Origin: CBDESM01 sp965242485
Lineage (GTDB): Bacteria; Chloroflexota; Dehalococcoidia; Bin125
Direction of reading: 5' to 3'
Length of the DNA stretch: 64,000 nt
NCBI GenBank assembly: GCA_965242485.1
Contig: CBDESM010000003.1
Coordinates: 1,550,001 to 1,614,000 of the forward strand
This document shows, one piece after another, positions 1 through 8,466 of this stretch. Position numbers and translations under genes: made by a program. A model generated the notes under the pieces. That model had not been told where the DNA came from. It was given only the letters and a program-made list of their open reading frames with translations, and ran no database searches. How positions within the stretch are numbered: position 1 is the first letter of the stretch; the number at the start of each line of letters is the position of its first letter.

Positions 1-2
1 CA

Positions 3-260
3 CTGCCAACAGGCAGCATATATCGGGATATATATCACAGAAATAACGAAGGATGGGCCCGTAATACCCTCGAGCTTGCAGCCGAACTTTGCGCTATATA
101 TTTAATAGATGCCATGGGGGAACCGAGTCCATATGAATGGCATCGATATAATATCGGGAGATTGCCGCAAAGGCAAAAATTTGACGTTGGCAAATACCTG
201 ACCCCCGAAGTTGTTGAGTGGCTGGAGACCTACATGATTCTGCCGGAGATCGCGGACTGA
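3..260 (+). CDS. 3' end of an unidentified gene (partial)
   Basis: An open frame runs in from the left edge and ends at TGA 258-260, giving 85 residues with no stop. The visible C-terminus is rich in Tyr, Glu and Leu (for example the stretches GWARNTLELAAELCAIYL and PEVVEWLETYM). It looks like a real folded tail, not a chance frame. The DNA is clearly richer in A+T than the chromosome to the right, which suggests acquired DNA or a boundary. I do not recognise the family. An internal ATG at 111 could in principle start a shorter protein, but the reading frame is open upstream of it. Confidence 0.5.
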   Translation: MPTGSIYRDIYHRNNEGWARNTLELAAELCAIYLIDAMGEPSPYEWHRYNIGRLPQRQKFDVGKYLTPEVVEWLETYMILPEIAD

Positions 261-287
261 GCATGGCGGTCTTGGTCGGCGTGCGAC

Positions 288-482
288 TCAGCCGCCGGGG
301 CCGGTGATGGGCGGGAGGGAGAGGCGTTGGGAGGTGCGGCAGCGGCGGCAGCGCCAGCGGACGGTGACGGTGCCTTTGGGCGGGCGTTCGAGTTCGCAGG
401 CTAGTGCGCCTTGGCCGTGCTTGCGGCTGGGGCAGGCGGGGTTTTGGCAGCGGATTTGTTCGCGGATCATTTGCTTGGGCAT
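288..482 (-). CDS. small zinc-ribbon-like protein
   Basis: This 64-residue basic protein has two cysteine pairs, CQNPAC near residue 12 and CRRC near residue 45, spaced like a zinc ribbon or phage Com-type zinc finger. It lies about 50 bases downstream of the portal-like gene on the same strand, so the two are probably co-transcribed. A short nucleic-acid-binding role is plausible from the fold and the positive charge, but the family is not identified. It has many Arg/Lys residues and no membrane segment. Confidence 0.5.
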   Translation of the reverse strand: MPKQMIREQIRCQNPACPSRKHGQGALACELERPPKGTVTVRWRCRRCRTSQRLSLPPITGPGG

Positions 483-533
483 GGATCGGTTCCTTTCGTT
501 GGCGGCGGCGGAGCGCTGCGGCTGGCGGCGGGG

Positions 534-2420
534 TCAGAGGATTCCGGGGGCGGCATCGAGGTCGCCGAGGCTGCCGAGATCGGGCGCGAGGGGCGGTGTG
601 AGCGGTGGCGGGACTGCTGCGTCCGCGGGGGCGGTTGCAGGAGCGGCTGGGTGCTGGCCGGCGGCGCGGGCGAGTTCGTGCTGGAAGGCGGCGCGTTCTA
701 GGAGCCAGCGGCGGTGGCGGGCGATGGCGGCTTCGGGGTGCTCGTCGCCGATGTACTGCTCGAGGTAGCCGCGCTGGTCGAGCGGATCCAGCGGGTCGTT
801 GAGGCGGGCGCGGCCGTGCTCCTGGATGGCGATGCGCTGGGCCTGGCTGTAGGGGTCGATGCGGACGTCGATGTCGAGCGAGGGGATGCCGGCGGGGTCG
901 ACGCCGACGACGGTGTCGCGGAGGAGGCGGCCTTCGCGGGTGCAGGCGAAGACCCAGACGGGCTCGCCGAAGCCGCCGTCGGCGGCGGGCTTGGACATGA
1001 CCATGGCCATGTTGCGGAGCATGGTGCGGACGGCGCGTGCCTGCTGCTGCTTGAGGTGCTGGACTTGGGCGTTGCGCGCGGAGAGGAGGAGGTTGAGCGT
1101 GTGCGGGCGTGTGTTGGGGCCGGCCTCGCCCTGGAGGATGGCGCCGGTGTCGGGCGCGGCGGCGGCGAGGTCTTCGGCGGCGACGCGCATGAATTCGATG
1201 AAGGCGGGATCGAGGCTGAAGTCGATCTTTTCGAGCGATGCGCCGGCGGGGAGGGAGCGGGCGGCCGCGGCCGAGGCGCTGACTTGGACGCGGACATCGT
1301 CGTCGTCGGTCTCGTAGCCGCCGCCTTCGAGGCGGATCCAGTAGAGCGGGACGGCGGCCTGGTCGGCGAGGACGCGGGCGAGGGAGCGGTCGTAGTCGAA
1401 CATCGGTTTGACGCGGTAGACGCCTTCGAGCAGCGGTTCCCAGCGGCGGAGCGGGTCGGGATGGTCGTTGACGTCGGCCGCGGCGATGGCGAAGGGCGGC
1501 ATTTCGTAGGGGTGCGGGTGCGATTTGACGAGGGTCCAGCCGCCGTGTTCGGGCGCGGCGAGCTCGTAGTAGCGGGAGCGGGTCCAGAGCGCGGCGACGC
1601 GGATGCGCCCGCCCCAGCCGGCGGCGGAAGGGTCGGCATCGGACGGGACCCCGCCGGGGACGGCAATTTCGAGGGCTGGGCGGCCGCGTCCGCGCTCGGG
1701 GCGGAGGTCGATGCGGTCCTGCGCGGCGAGGGCGGCGCGGTACTCGGCGAGGCCGATCTCGCGGAGGACGAGGGCGACGCCGATGCCGTTGGGCGCGAGG
1801 CGGTCTTCGATGAAGGCGAATTGGTCGGGGCGGACGACCTCGATGCGCCAAGGGAAGCCGGCGCGGGCCTTGGCGCGGCGGTCGCGTTCGCGGCGGGCGG
1901 CGAAGGACTCGGCGCTCGGGCCGCCGGCATCCGCGGACGGGAAGGGCGGCAGCTGGTCGGGGGAGCGCTGCCAGTGGAGGACGCCGTAGCAGAGGCAGAC
2001 CTGGCCGTAGGCGAGTTCGCCTTGGATGCCGGCGGCGGAGCGTTCGTCGGCGAGGACGAGGCCGTGCTCGAAGACCTGTTCGAGGTCGTTGGCGGAGCGG
2101 CGCGCGGCTTCGGAGTCGTTGGGCGGCTCGACGTGGACGCGGAGCGGATGCTCGCGGAGGCGGACGCGGAGTTCGGACCAAGTGCGGCGTGCGAGGTCGG
2201 TCTGCCAGGCTTTGAACTCGTGGAACGGTTCGGGCAGGCGCGGGTCGGCGGCGGGGGCGTTGAAGAGGTGCTGCTCGCGTTCGCGGATGCGTTCGTGGAG
2301 GACGGCGAAGCGGGCCCGGCCGCCGCCGGCGGGGGCGCTGGCGGTTGACGCGGCGAGCCGGGCGATCAGGTCGGAAAGTTGGCCGAGGGAGAGGGGCGTC
2401 TCCGGAGCGGAGGGAGGCAT
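534..2420 (-). CDS. phage portal-like protein (orphan)
   Basis: This 628-residue protein has the general layout of tailed-phage portal proteins of the P22-like size class. An N-terminal helical region includes a segment about separate small units (NDSEAARRSANDLEQVFEHG). It is followed by GELAYGQVCLCYGVLHW, then EVVRPDQFAFIEDRLAPNG, then a HPHPYEMPPFAIAAADVND/PLLEGVYRVKPMFDYDRSLARVLAD stretch typical of the portal wing/stem order, and a helical C-terminus ending in Ala/Pro-rich linker. No terminase, capsid or tail gene is visible on either side, and the upstream neighbour is a metabolic amidohydrolase. It could be a prophage remnant, part of a gene-transfer-agent-like set scattered in the genome, or a domesticated gene. 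The portal call is by pattern only. Confidence 0.5.
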   Translation of the reverse strand: MPPSAPETPLSLGQLSDLIARLAASTASAPAGGGRARFAVLHERIREREQHLFNAPAADPRLPEPFHEFKAWQTDLARRTWSELRVRLREHPLRVHVEPPNDSEAARRSANDLEQVFEHGLVLADERSAAGIQGELAYGQVCLCYGVLHWQRSPDQLPPFPSADAGGPSAESFAARRERDRRAKARAGFPWRIEVVRPDQFAFIEDRLAPNGIGVALVLREIGLAEYRAALAAQDRIDLRPERGRGRPALEIAVPGGVPSDADPSAAGWGGRIRVAALWTRSRYYELAAPEHGGWTLVKSHPHPYEMPPFAIAAADVNDHPDPLRRWEPLLEGVYRVKPMFDYDRSLARVLADQAAVPLYWIRLEGGGYETDDDDVRVQVSASAAAARSLPAGASLEKIDFSLDPAFIEFMRVAAEDLAAAAPDTGAILQGEAGPNTRPHTLNLLLSARNAQVQHLKQQQARAVRTMLRNMAMVMSKPAADGGFGEPVWVFACTREGRLLRDTVVGVDPAGIPSLDIDVRIDPYSQAQRIAIQEHGRARLNDPLDPLDQRGYLEQYIGDEHPEAAIARHRRWLLERAAFQHELARAAGQHPAAPATAPADAAVPPPLTPPLAPDLGSLGDLDAAPGIL

Positions 2421-2478
2421 GGAGGGTTCTCGTGCGCCTCAGCCCCTGCGGCGCCTGCGGGCCATCGTGCGGCGGCTG

Positions 2479-2508
2479 ACCTTACGCCGGAGGCCGGAGA
2501 TTTGTCAA
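2479..2508 (-). promoter_or_regulatory. possible promoter of the portal-like gene
   Basis: On the minus strand a perfect TTGACA (2508-2503) is followed after 18 bases by TAAGGT (2484-2479), a weak -10. It lies about 60 bases upstream of the portal-like start at 2420 in the otherwise empty 2421-2590 interval. The -35 is good and the -10 matches only three positions, so this is tentative. Confidence 0.25.
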
Positions 2509-2590
2509 ACGGGCGTGCTATTGACGTTCGGCGCGGCACGACGCGACGCAGGTGGATCGGCGCACACGGGATTGGAGCGGAAGCTGCGGA

Positions 2591-3790
2591 TCAGCCGCCG
2601 GCTGCCGCTGCGGCCGCCTGCTGGATGCCTTCGGGCATCGCTTCGGGGAGGGAGATGTTGTAGAGCTTGGCCGCGTTTTCCCAGAGGATCTTGCGGCGGG
2701 TGGTTTCGGACTGGCCTTCGAGCCCGGCTTCGATGGTTTCCTGCACGTTGCCGTAGAGGCAGGTGGGGTGGGGGAAGTCGGTTTCGAAGAGGATGTTGTC
2801 TTCGCCGATGTCGTCGATCAGTTTGCGCGGGGCGATCTTTTCGAACCAGTAGCAGGCGTAGACCTGCCGGCGGAAGTAGTCGCTGGGCATCATCTCGAAC
2901 TCGGGGCGGGCCTTGCGGATGTCTGCGGCGAGGAAGTGGTAGTCGCAGCTTTCGAGACAGAAGGGGACCCAACCGATGCCGGATTCGACGGAGATGAATT
3001 TGAGTTCGGGGAAGCGGGGGAGGAGTCCGCAGAGGAGCAGGTCGGTCATCTGCAGGCCGTTGGCCATGAAGAGGACGGTGGAGGTGCGGGCGTAGGTGAC
3101 TTCGGCGCCGTCGACGGCGAGGCGCTCGGGGGTGAAGCCGTCGGTGAAGTCGCCGGAGCCGATGTGGAAGGAGATCGGCAGGCCGGTTTCGACGGCGGCG
3201 TTCCAGATCGGGTCCCAGTGATGGTCGCCGAGGAAGGGCTGGCCGTGCGACTGCGGGTCGCCGGTGAAGAGGATGCCGCGGTGGCCGAGATCGGCGGCGC
3301 GGTAGATCTCCTTGGCCGATTCCGCGACGTCCCAGAAGGGGATCGAGGCGTTGGCGACGAAGCGTTCGGGCGCGGCGTCGATCCATTCGGCTTGGAAGTC
3401 GTTCCAGGCGCGGACGCATTCGAGCATCAGCTCGGGCTCCTTGAGCTGGAGGAAGCGCTGGGAGCCGAAGCCGGCGACGTTGGGGTAGAGGACCTGGGCG
3501 TAGACGCCGGTCTCGTCCATGAGCTTGATCCGCTCGTGGACGTCGAAGGAAGCGGGGTGCGCTTCTTCATAGGTGGGAGGCGAGGAGGGGAACTTGCCCT
3601 TCCAGCCGGCGAAGACGCCGGAAGGCGCGTTGGCGATCTTGGCGTCGCCGACGAACCAGGCGTTGATGTTCTTGTCGTCCTGGCGGACATGGGGGACGCG
3701 GTCGCCCCACTTGGCGGAGACGCGGGAGGTCCAGAGGTCGGCGGGTTCGGTGATGTGGGTGTCGGCGTCGATGAAGGTGGTGAAGGGCAT
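2591..3790 (-). CDS. amidohydrolase family 2 protein
   Basis: This 399-residue TIM-barrel metal-dependent hydrolase belongs to the amidohydrolase-2 group (relatives of ACMSD and decarboxylases). The N-terminal metal motif appears as DADTH (residues 8-12). Later conserved pieces are SFHIGSG, KFISVESGIGW and FETDFPHP, the last supplying the C-terminal Asp-containing metal ligand. The substrate cannot be read from sequence; relatives in environmental Chloroflexota and Actinobacteria often act on aromatic or carboxylated compounds. It stands alone, with no partner gene in the same operon. It ends in a run of Ala and Gly. Confidence 0.8.
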   Translation of the reverse strand: MPFTTFIDADTHITEPADLWTSRVSAKWGDRVPHVRQDDKNINAWFVGDAKIANAPSGVFAGWKGKFPSSPPTYEEAHPASFDVHERIKLMDETGVYAQVLYPNVAGFGSQRFLQLKEPELMLECVRAWNDFQAEWIDAAPERFVANASIPFWDVAESAKEIYRAADLGHRGILFTGDPQSHGQPFLGDHHWDPIWNAAVETGLPISFHIGSGDFTDGFTPERLAVDGAEVTYARTSTVLFMANGLQMTDLLLCGLLPRFPELKFISVESGIGWVPFCLESCDYHFLAADIRKARPEFEMMPSDYFRRQVYACYWFEKIAPRKLIDDIGEDNILFETDFPHPTCLYGNVQETIEAGLEGQSETTRRKILWENAAKLYNISLPEAMPEGIQQAAAAAAGG

Positions 3791-3854
3791 GCTTGCTCCT
3801 GCTGATCCGCGATCGTGCCAATGCTAGCGATTCGGAGGCGCGGGCGCGCGGGGA

Positions 3855-5606
3855 TCAACGGATGGCGGACTCGCCGGAGACGGCGCGGACGATGTCGAAG
3901 TAGGAAACGACGATGATGAAGATGATGAAGGCGGCGAGGCCGGCGAGGTGGACGAGGCCCTCGCGTTCGGGCGAGATGCGCTTCCCGCGGCGGAGGATTT
4001 CGATGAAGATGAAGAAGATGCGTCCGCCGTCGAGCATGGGCAGGGGGAGGATGTTGATGATGGCGAGGTTGAGGGAGAGCAGGGCGGCGAGCTCGATCAG
4101 GCGGGCCCAGCCGGCGCGCTCGATGACTTCGCCGGTGACGCGGGCGATGCCGATGGGGCCGGAGAAGTCGAGGCCGGGGCCGCCGGCGATCCAGGAGCGG
4201 ATGCGGTTGCGGACGATCAGGACGGTGTCGACGATCTGGCCGCCGGAGCGGGCGATGGAGTCGAAGAAGCCGTAGCCGACGCGGCTGGTGCCGGTGAGGT
4301 CGTTGCGGACGCCGATGCCGGTCGCGCCCTGGGGGATTTCGATTTCGGTGCCGGGCGGGGGATGGCGCGGATCGATGCCGAGGGAGCGGTAGAGGGCGGA
4401 AGTGCGGATCCAGGGCTTGGCGGCGATCGCGCCGATGGTGTCGCCGTCTTCCACGACGTAGGAATCGCCGCCGGGCAGGTCGATCACGCGGCCCTCTTCG
4501 AGTTCTTCAGATTCGACGCCCCAAGCGCCGAGGACCTGGCCGGCGGTGACTCCGAGCAGATCGGCGATCTCGGTGACGGATTCGCCCTCCCGGACGACGT
4601 GCCGGAGTTCGGAGGGGGCGAGGCGGAGGTGGACGGGCGCCTCGAAGGTTTCGGCGATGCGGACGTCGGCGGGGACGGAGGCGAGGGAGCCCGCGCCGTC
4701 TGACGCGGGGCGCTCGACGGTGAAGACGACGTTTTCGCCGAGGTTGGTCTGGGTTTCGCGGAGCAGGTCGGTGGTGTTGCGGATCGGCGTTCCGTCGAAG
4801 GCGACGATGCGGTCGCCGGGCTCGATGCCGGCGCGGTCGGCGGGCGCGCCGCTGATGACGGAGGTGACGATGACGGGCCCGTTGGGGACGTCGTCGGGGA
4901 TGAGGTTGCCGATGGTGAAGAGGAAGACGGGCAGGACGGCGTTGACGGCCGCGCCGGCGGCGAGGATGACGATGCGGGTGGCGCGCGATTTGGAGCCGAG
5001 CGAGTGGGGGTCGGCGCCGGTGGTGATGCCGATGACGCTCTCGAAGCGTTCGAGGGCGGCGTCGGTGTCGGCCTGATCGCCCGATTCTTCGGCGCTGCGG
5101 AATTGGGCGACGATCGAGGGGGCGGCGGCGAACTCGGGGGCTTGGCCCGATTCGCGGTACAGGTCGCGGCGGGTGAAGCTCCAGTTCTTGATCGTGCCGT
5201 CGTCCTCGGTGCGGCTGTAGCTGATCATCGCTTCGCCGGAGGCGAGGGCCTCGGAGTACATGCGGGCGAACTGGAGGCGGTCGTAGACGCGCTTGCCGCC
5301 GACGTGGCTGATGCGGTCGCCGGCGCGGAGGTATTCGGGGTCGATCAGATCGCGGTCGACGCCGTGGACGAGGATGCCCGAGGATTCCTCGCCGGTGAGG
5401 CGGACGAAGCCGCCGATGGGGAGCCAGTTGATCGAGTAGAGGGTGCCGCGGAAGACGCGGCCGGTGATGCGGGGGGGGAGGCCGACGCCGAACTCCTCGA
5501 CGCGGACCTTGGCGAGCTTGGCGGTGACGAAGTGGCCGAGCTCGTGCAGGATGACGAGGACGAGGAGGATGGCGATGAAGGCGAGGACGTAGGCGACGGT
5601 ATCCAT
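3855..5606 (-). CDS. rseP: site-2 (RseP-type) membrane metalloprotease with LysM-like insert
   Basis: This 583-residue M50-family intramembrane protease has the zinc motif HELGH at residues 21-25 in the first membrane helix. A degenerate PDZ-like stretch (about 75-180) comes next, then a second membrane helix (about 210-235) and a PDZ domain (about 240-300). The motif NILPLPMLDG (518-527) supplies the third zinc ligand, and a final membrane helix lies near 553-573. Between PDZ and the C-terminal active-site helix are two LysM-like repeats (about 336-378 and 382-426), which are not part of the standard family. The ATG at 5606-5604 overlaps the stop of dxr by one base (TGATG), which fixes the start and shows translational coupling. 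Expected role: regulated proteolysis of membrane anti-sigma factors or signal-peptide remnants. Confidence 0.9.
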   Translation of the reverse strand: MDTVAYVLAFIAILLVLVILHELGHFVTAKLAKVRVEEFGVGLPPRITGRVFRGTLYSINWLPIGGFVRLTGEESSGILVHGVDRDLIDPEYLRAGDRISHVGGKRVYDRLQFARMYSEALASGEAMISYSRTEDDGTIKNWSFTRRDLYRESGQAPEFAAAPSIVAQFRSAEESGDQADTDAALERFESVIGITTGADPHSLGSKSRATRIVILAAGAAVNAVLPVFLFTIGNLIPDDVPNGPVIVTSVISGAPADRAGIEPGDRIVAFDGTPIRNTTDLLRETQTNLGENVVFTVERPASDGAGSLASVPADVRIAETFEAPVHLRLAPSELRHVVREGESVTEIADLLGVTAGQVLGAWGVESEELEEGRVIDLPGGDSYVVEDGDTIGAIAAKPWIRTSALYRSLGIDPRHPPPGTEIEIPQGATGIGVRNDLTGTSRVGYGFFDSIARSGGQIVDTVLIVRNRIRSWIAGGPGLDFSGPIGIARVTGEVIERAGWARLIELAALLSLNLAIINILPLPMLDGGRIFFIFIEILRRGKRISPEREGLVHLAGLAAFIIFIIVVSYFDIVRAVSGESAIR

Positions 5607-6775
5607 CAGGGCGGTTCGATTCCGGCGATGCGCTGTTCCGTGAAGCGGCGGGCGGCGGCGTCGGCGCCGTCGATCTGTTCGAGGTCGAGCTCGTCGCCGG
5701 GCTGGTGCCGTTCGAGGGCGGCTTCGACGAGGCCGGGGATATCGGTATAGCGGATGCGGCGTTCGAGGAAGGCCCGGACGGCGATCTCGTCGGCTGCGGC
5801 CATGGCGGCGGGACAGGTGCCGCCTTGGCGTCCGGCCGCGATGGCGAGGCGGAGGCAAGGGTAGCGGTCGAGATCGGGGCGGGCGAAGTCGAGCGTGCCG
5901 ACGGCGGCGAGGTCGAGCGGGTCGGCGGTGGGCCGGAGGCGTTCGGGGTAGCTGAGCGCGAGCTGGATCGGGAGCCGCATGTCGGGGTAGCCGAGCTGGG
6001 CCTTGACCGAGCCGTCGGAAAATTCGACGAGGGAGTGGACGATGGATTGGGAGTGTTGGACCACTTCGACGGCGTCATAGGGGACGTCGAAGAGCCAGCG
6101 GGCTTCGATGGTTTCCATGCCCTTGTTCATGAGGGTGGCGGAGTCGACCGTGATCTTGTCGCCCATGTCCCAAGTCGGGTGGGCGAGCGCCTGCTCGGGG
6201 GTGACGTCGCGCAGCTGATCGGCCGGGAGGCGGCGGAGCGCGCCGCCGGAGGCGGTGAGGATGATGCGGCGGACGTGGCGGGGCTGCTCGCCGAAGAGGC
6301 ACTGCCAGACGGCGGAGTGTTCGGAGTCGACGGGGCGGAGCTGGCCGCCACCCTCGTCGGCGGCGCGGCGGACGAGGGCGCCGGCCATGACGACGACTTC
6401 CTTGTTGGCGAGGGCGACGGCGCCGCCGCGGCGGAGGGCGGCGAGCGTGGGTTCGAGGCCGGCGCGGCCGGCGGTGCCGACGACGAGCACGTCGCAGGCC
6501 GGATCGGCGGCCATTTCGTCCATCGAAGCGACCGATGCGCCGGCCTCGCGGGCGATGGCGTCGAGGCGGTCGCGCGGCTGATCGCCGCCGGTGTCGGCGC
6601 AGATGAAGGCGGGGCGGAACTCGCGGGCTTGTTCGCGGAGGCGGTCGAGGTTGCGGCCGGCGGCGAGGGCGCGGATCGTGAAGCGGTCGGGCATCGCGCG
6701 GACGACGTCGAGCGTTTGGCGGCCGATGCTGCCGGTGGAGCCGAGCACGGCGAGTTGGGCGGGTGCTTGAGTCAC
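5606..6775 (-). CDS. dxr: 1-deoxy-D-xylulose 5-phosphate reductoisomerase
   Basis: This 389-residue enzyme catalyses the second step of the MEP isoprenoid pathway, converting DXP to MEP with NADPH. The N-terminal dinucleotide motif GSTGSIGRQTL, the catalytic block DKITVDSATLMNKGMETIEA, and the SIVHSLVEFSDGSVKAQLGYPDMRLPIQ region are all present, and the length is normal. I chose the GTG start at 6775, which overlaps the TGA of cdsA (GTGA); an open extension upstream lies inside cdsA and has no homology. It belongs to the rpsB-to-rseP transcription unit. Confidence 0.95.
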   Translation of the reverse strand: MTQAPAQLAVLGSTGSIGRQTLDVVRAMPDRFTIRALAAGRNLDRLREQAREFRPAFICADTGGDQPRDRLDAIAREAGASVASMDEMAADPACDVLVVGTAGRAGLEPTLAALRRGGAVALANKEVVVMAGALVRRAADEGGGQLRPVDSEHSAVWQCLFGEQPRHVRRIILTASGGALRRLPADQLRDVTPEQALAHPTWDMGDKITVDSATLMNKGMETIEARWLFDVPYDAVEVVQHSQSIVHSLVEFSDGSVKAQLGYPDMRLPIQLALSYPERLRPTADPLDLAAVGTLDFARPDLDRYPCLRLAIAAGRQGGTCPAAMAAADEIAVRAFLERRIRYTDIPGLVEAALERHQPGDELDLEQIDGADAAARRFTEQRIAGIEPP

Positions 6776-7629
6776 GTGGTCCACTCGACGAAAAAGTACA
6801 CGGCGGGGATGCCGAAGAGCAGCGAGTCGAGGCGGTCGAGCACGCCGCCGTGGCCGGGGATCAGGGCCGAGGAGTCCTTGACGTCGTGCGCGCGCTTGAA
6901 GAGCGATTCGGCGAGGTCGCCGACTTGGGCGAAAAGGGGCAGCGCGAGGGCGAGGATGACGAGTGGCCAGATTTCGACGCGGAGGCCGAGAATCTGGTCG
7001 AGCGCGATGGCCGCGCCGAAGCCGCCGAGCCAGCCGCCGATTGCGCCCTCGACGGTTTTGTTGGGCGAGATCGCGGGGGCGAGGCGTCGGCGGCCGAGGC
7101 TGCGCCCGACGGCGTAGGCGGCGGCGTCGGTGCTCATCACGGCGAGGACGGCGAGCAGGACCCACTCCGCGCCCTGATCCGCGCCGCGCAGCAGGACGAA
7201 GGCCGCGCCGGCGGTCGCGAACGCGGTCGCGGCGAGGGCGGAGACCGAGGATGCGCGCAGGGCGCGGCGGAGCGCGGGCAGGTCGGGCCCGCGGATGCGC
7301 AGCGCCGCGATGCAGGCGGGCAGCCCGAAGATCGCGAGGAGCGACCAGGCGAGGACGTGGTGGATCGGGGCGGCACCGGCCAAGGCGGCCGCCAAGGCCG
7401 CGCCGATGGCGGCGACGCCGAGCAGGAAGGCGAGCGAGCGGCGCGGCGCTCCGGTCGCGGCGGCGACCTCCCAGAACGCGATTGCGAGGGCGAGCGCGAG
7501 CAGCGCGGTGAAGAGCGGGCCGCCGACGAGGATGGCGGCGATGATCGGGGGGATGCCGACGGCGGCGGAGAGCAGGCGGAGTGCGAGCGGGCTGGCCGCG
7601 ACGCGGGCCGGGAGGGCGGGGCGGCTCAC
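6772..7629 (-). CDS. cdsA: phosphatidate cytidylyltransferase
   Basis: This 285-residue multi-pass membrane enzyme makes CDP-diacylglycerol from phosphatidate and CTP for phospholipid synthesis. Several hydrophobic helices precede the family signature near the C-terminus: SLFKRAHDVKD followed by GHGGVLDRLDS. The gene lies between uppS and dxr, the usual order in many bacteria. Length and signature are complete. Confidence 0.95.
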   Translation of the reverse strand: MSRPALPARVAASPLALRLLSAAVGIPPIIAAILVGGPLFTALLALALAIAFWEVAAATGAPRRSLAFLLGVAAIGAALAAALAGAAPIHHVLAWSLLAIFGLPACIAALRIRGPDLPALRRALRASSVSALAATAFATAGAAFVLLRGADQGAEWVLLAVLAVMSTDAAAYAVGRSLGRRRLAPAISPNKTVEGAIGGWLGGFGAAIALDQILGLRVEIWPLVILALALPLFAQVGDLAESLFKRAHDVKDSSALIPGHGGVLDRLDSLLFGIPAVYFFVEWTT

Positions 7630-7657
7630 GCGGCCCGCGTCCGCATTCCGGCGCCGG

Positions 7658-8449
7658 TCAGTCGCCGCGGCCGCCGAAGTTGCGGCGGCGGCGGGCGTAG
7701 GCCTCGAGTGCGTCGTCGATGTCGCGGTCGCCGAAGTCGGGCCACCAGGTGGGCGTGAAGAGGAACTCGGCGTAGGCCGACTGCCAGAGCAGGAAATTGG
7801 AGACGCGCTGGCGGCCGCCGGTGCGGATGATCAGGTCGGGATCGGGCAGGTCGCCGGTGTAGAGCCGGCGGGCGAGCGCAGCCTCGTCGATCTCGGAGGC
7901 GGGCACGCCCTCGCGGACGAGGTCGCGGACGGCGTCGACGATCTCGGCGCGGCCGCCGTAGTTGAAGGCGATGCAGACGGTCATCTGGTCGTTGCTGCGG
8001 GTCCGTTCGACGGCCTCGTCGATCTTGCGGCGCAGGCGATCCGAGAGCGCGTCGAGCCGGCCGATGTAGCGGAGGCGGACGCCGGCCTCGTCGAGCGGGC
8101 GCAGCTCGCGGTCGATGGTGCGCGAGAGGATGTTCATCAGGCCGCGCACTTCGGGGCGGGGGCGGGACCAGTTTTCGGTCGAGAAGGCGAAGAGCGTCAG
8201 CACGCGGACGCCGCGGCGGCCGAAGGCCTCGATCACGTGGCGGATATTTTCGGTGCCGGCGCGGTGGCCGTCGGTGGGCCTGAGGCCGCGGTGCTCGGCC
8301 CAGCGGCCGTTGCCGTCCATGATCACGGCGACGTGGCGCGGGACGGCGGCGGGGGACGCGGGCGGCTCGGCCGGCGCGGCGATCGGCGCGATCCGGGGCG
8401 GCGGGAGGGTGGCGATGGACGGGCGTGCAGGAGCTTGGCGGAGAGTCAA
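7658..8449 (-). CDS. uppS: undecaprenyl diphosphate synthase
   Basis: This 263-residue cis-prenyltransferase makes the C55 lipid carrier for cell-wall synthesis. The catalytic Asp lies in MDGNGRWAEHRGL; the later FAFSTENW and RTGGRQRVSNFLLWQSAYAE motifs bind diphosphate. About 38 Pro/Ala-rich residues precede the domain, so a later start is possible, but no better ATG precedes VAVIMDG. It shares the operon with frr upstream and cdsA downstream. Confidence 0.95.
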   Translation of the reverse strand: MTLRQAPARPSIATLPPPRIAPIAAPAEPPASPAAVPRHVAVIMDGNGRWAEHRGLRPTDGHRAGTENIRHVIEAFGRRGVRVLTLFAFSTENWSRPRPEVRGLMNILSRTIDRELRPLDEAGVRLRYIGRLDALSDRLRRKIDEAVERTRSNDQMTVCIAFNYGGRAEIVDAVRDLVREGVPASEIDEAALARRLYTGDLPDPDLIIRTGGRQRVSNFLLWQSAYAEFLFTPTWWPDFGDRDIDDALEAYARRRRNFGGRGD

Positions 8450-8466
8450 GTGGTGCGCCTCCGGTG

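Noticed and set aside
94..2181. Long minus-strand Arg/Pro-rich frame overlapping the portal-like gene
   Set aside because: It is a shadow of the portal-like gene in another frame; composition is almost all Arg, Pro, Ala and His with no domain.
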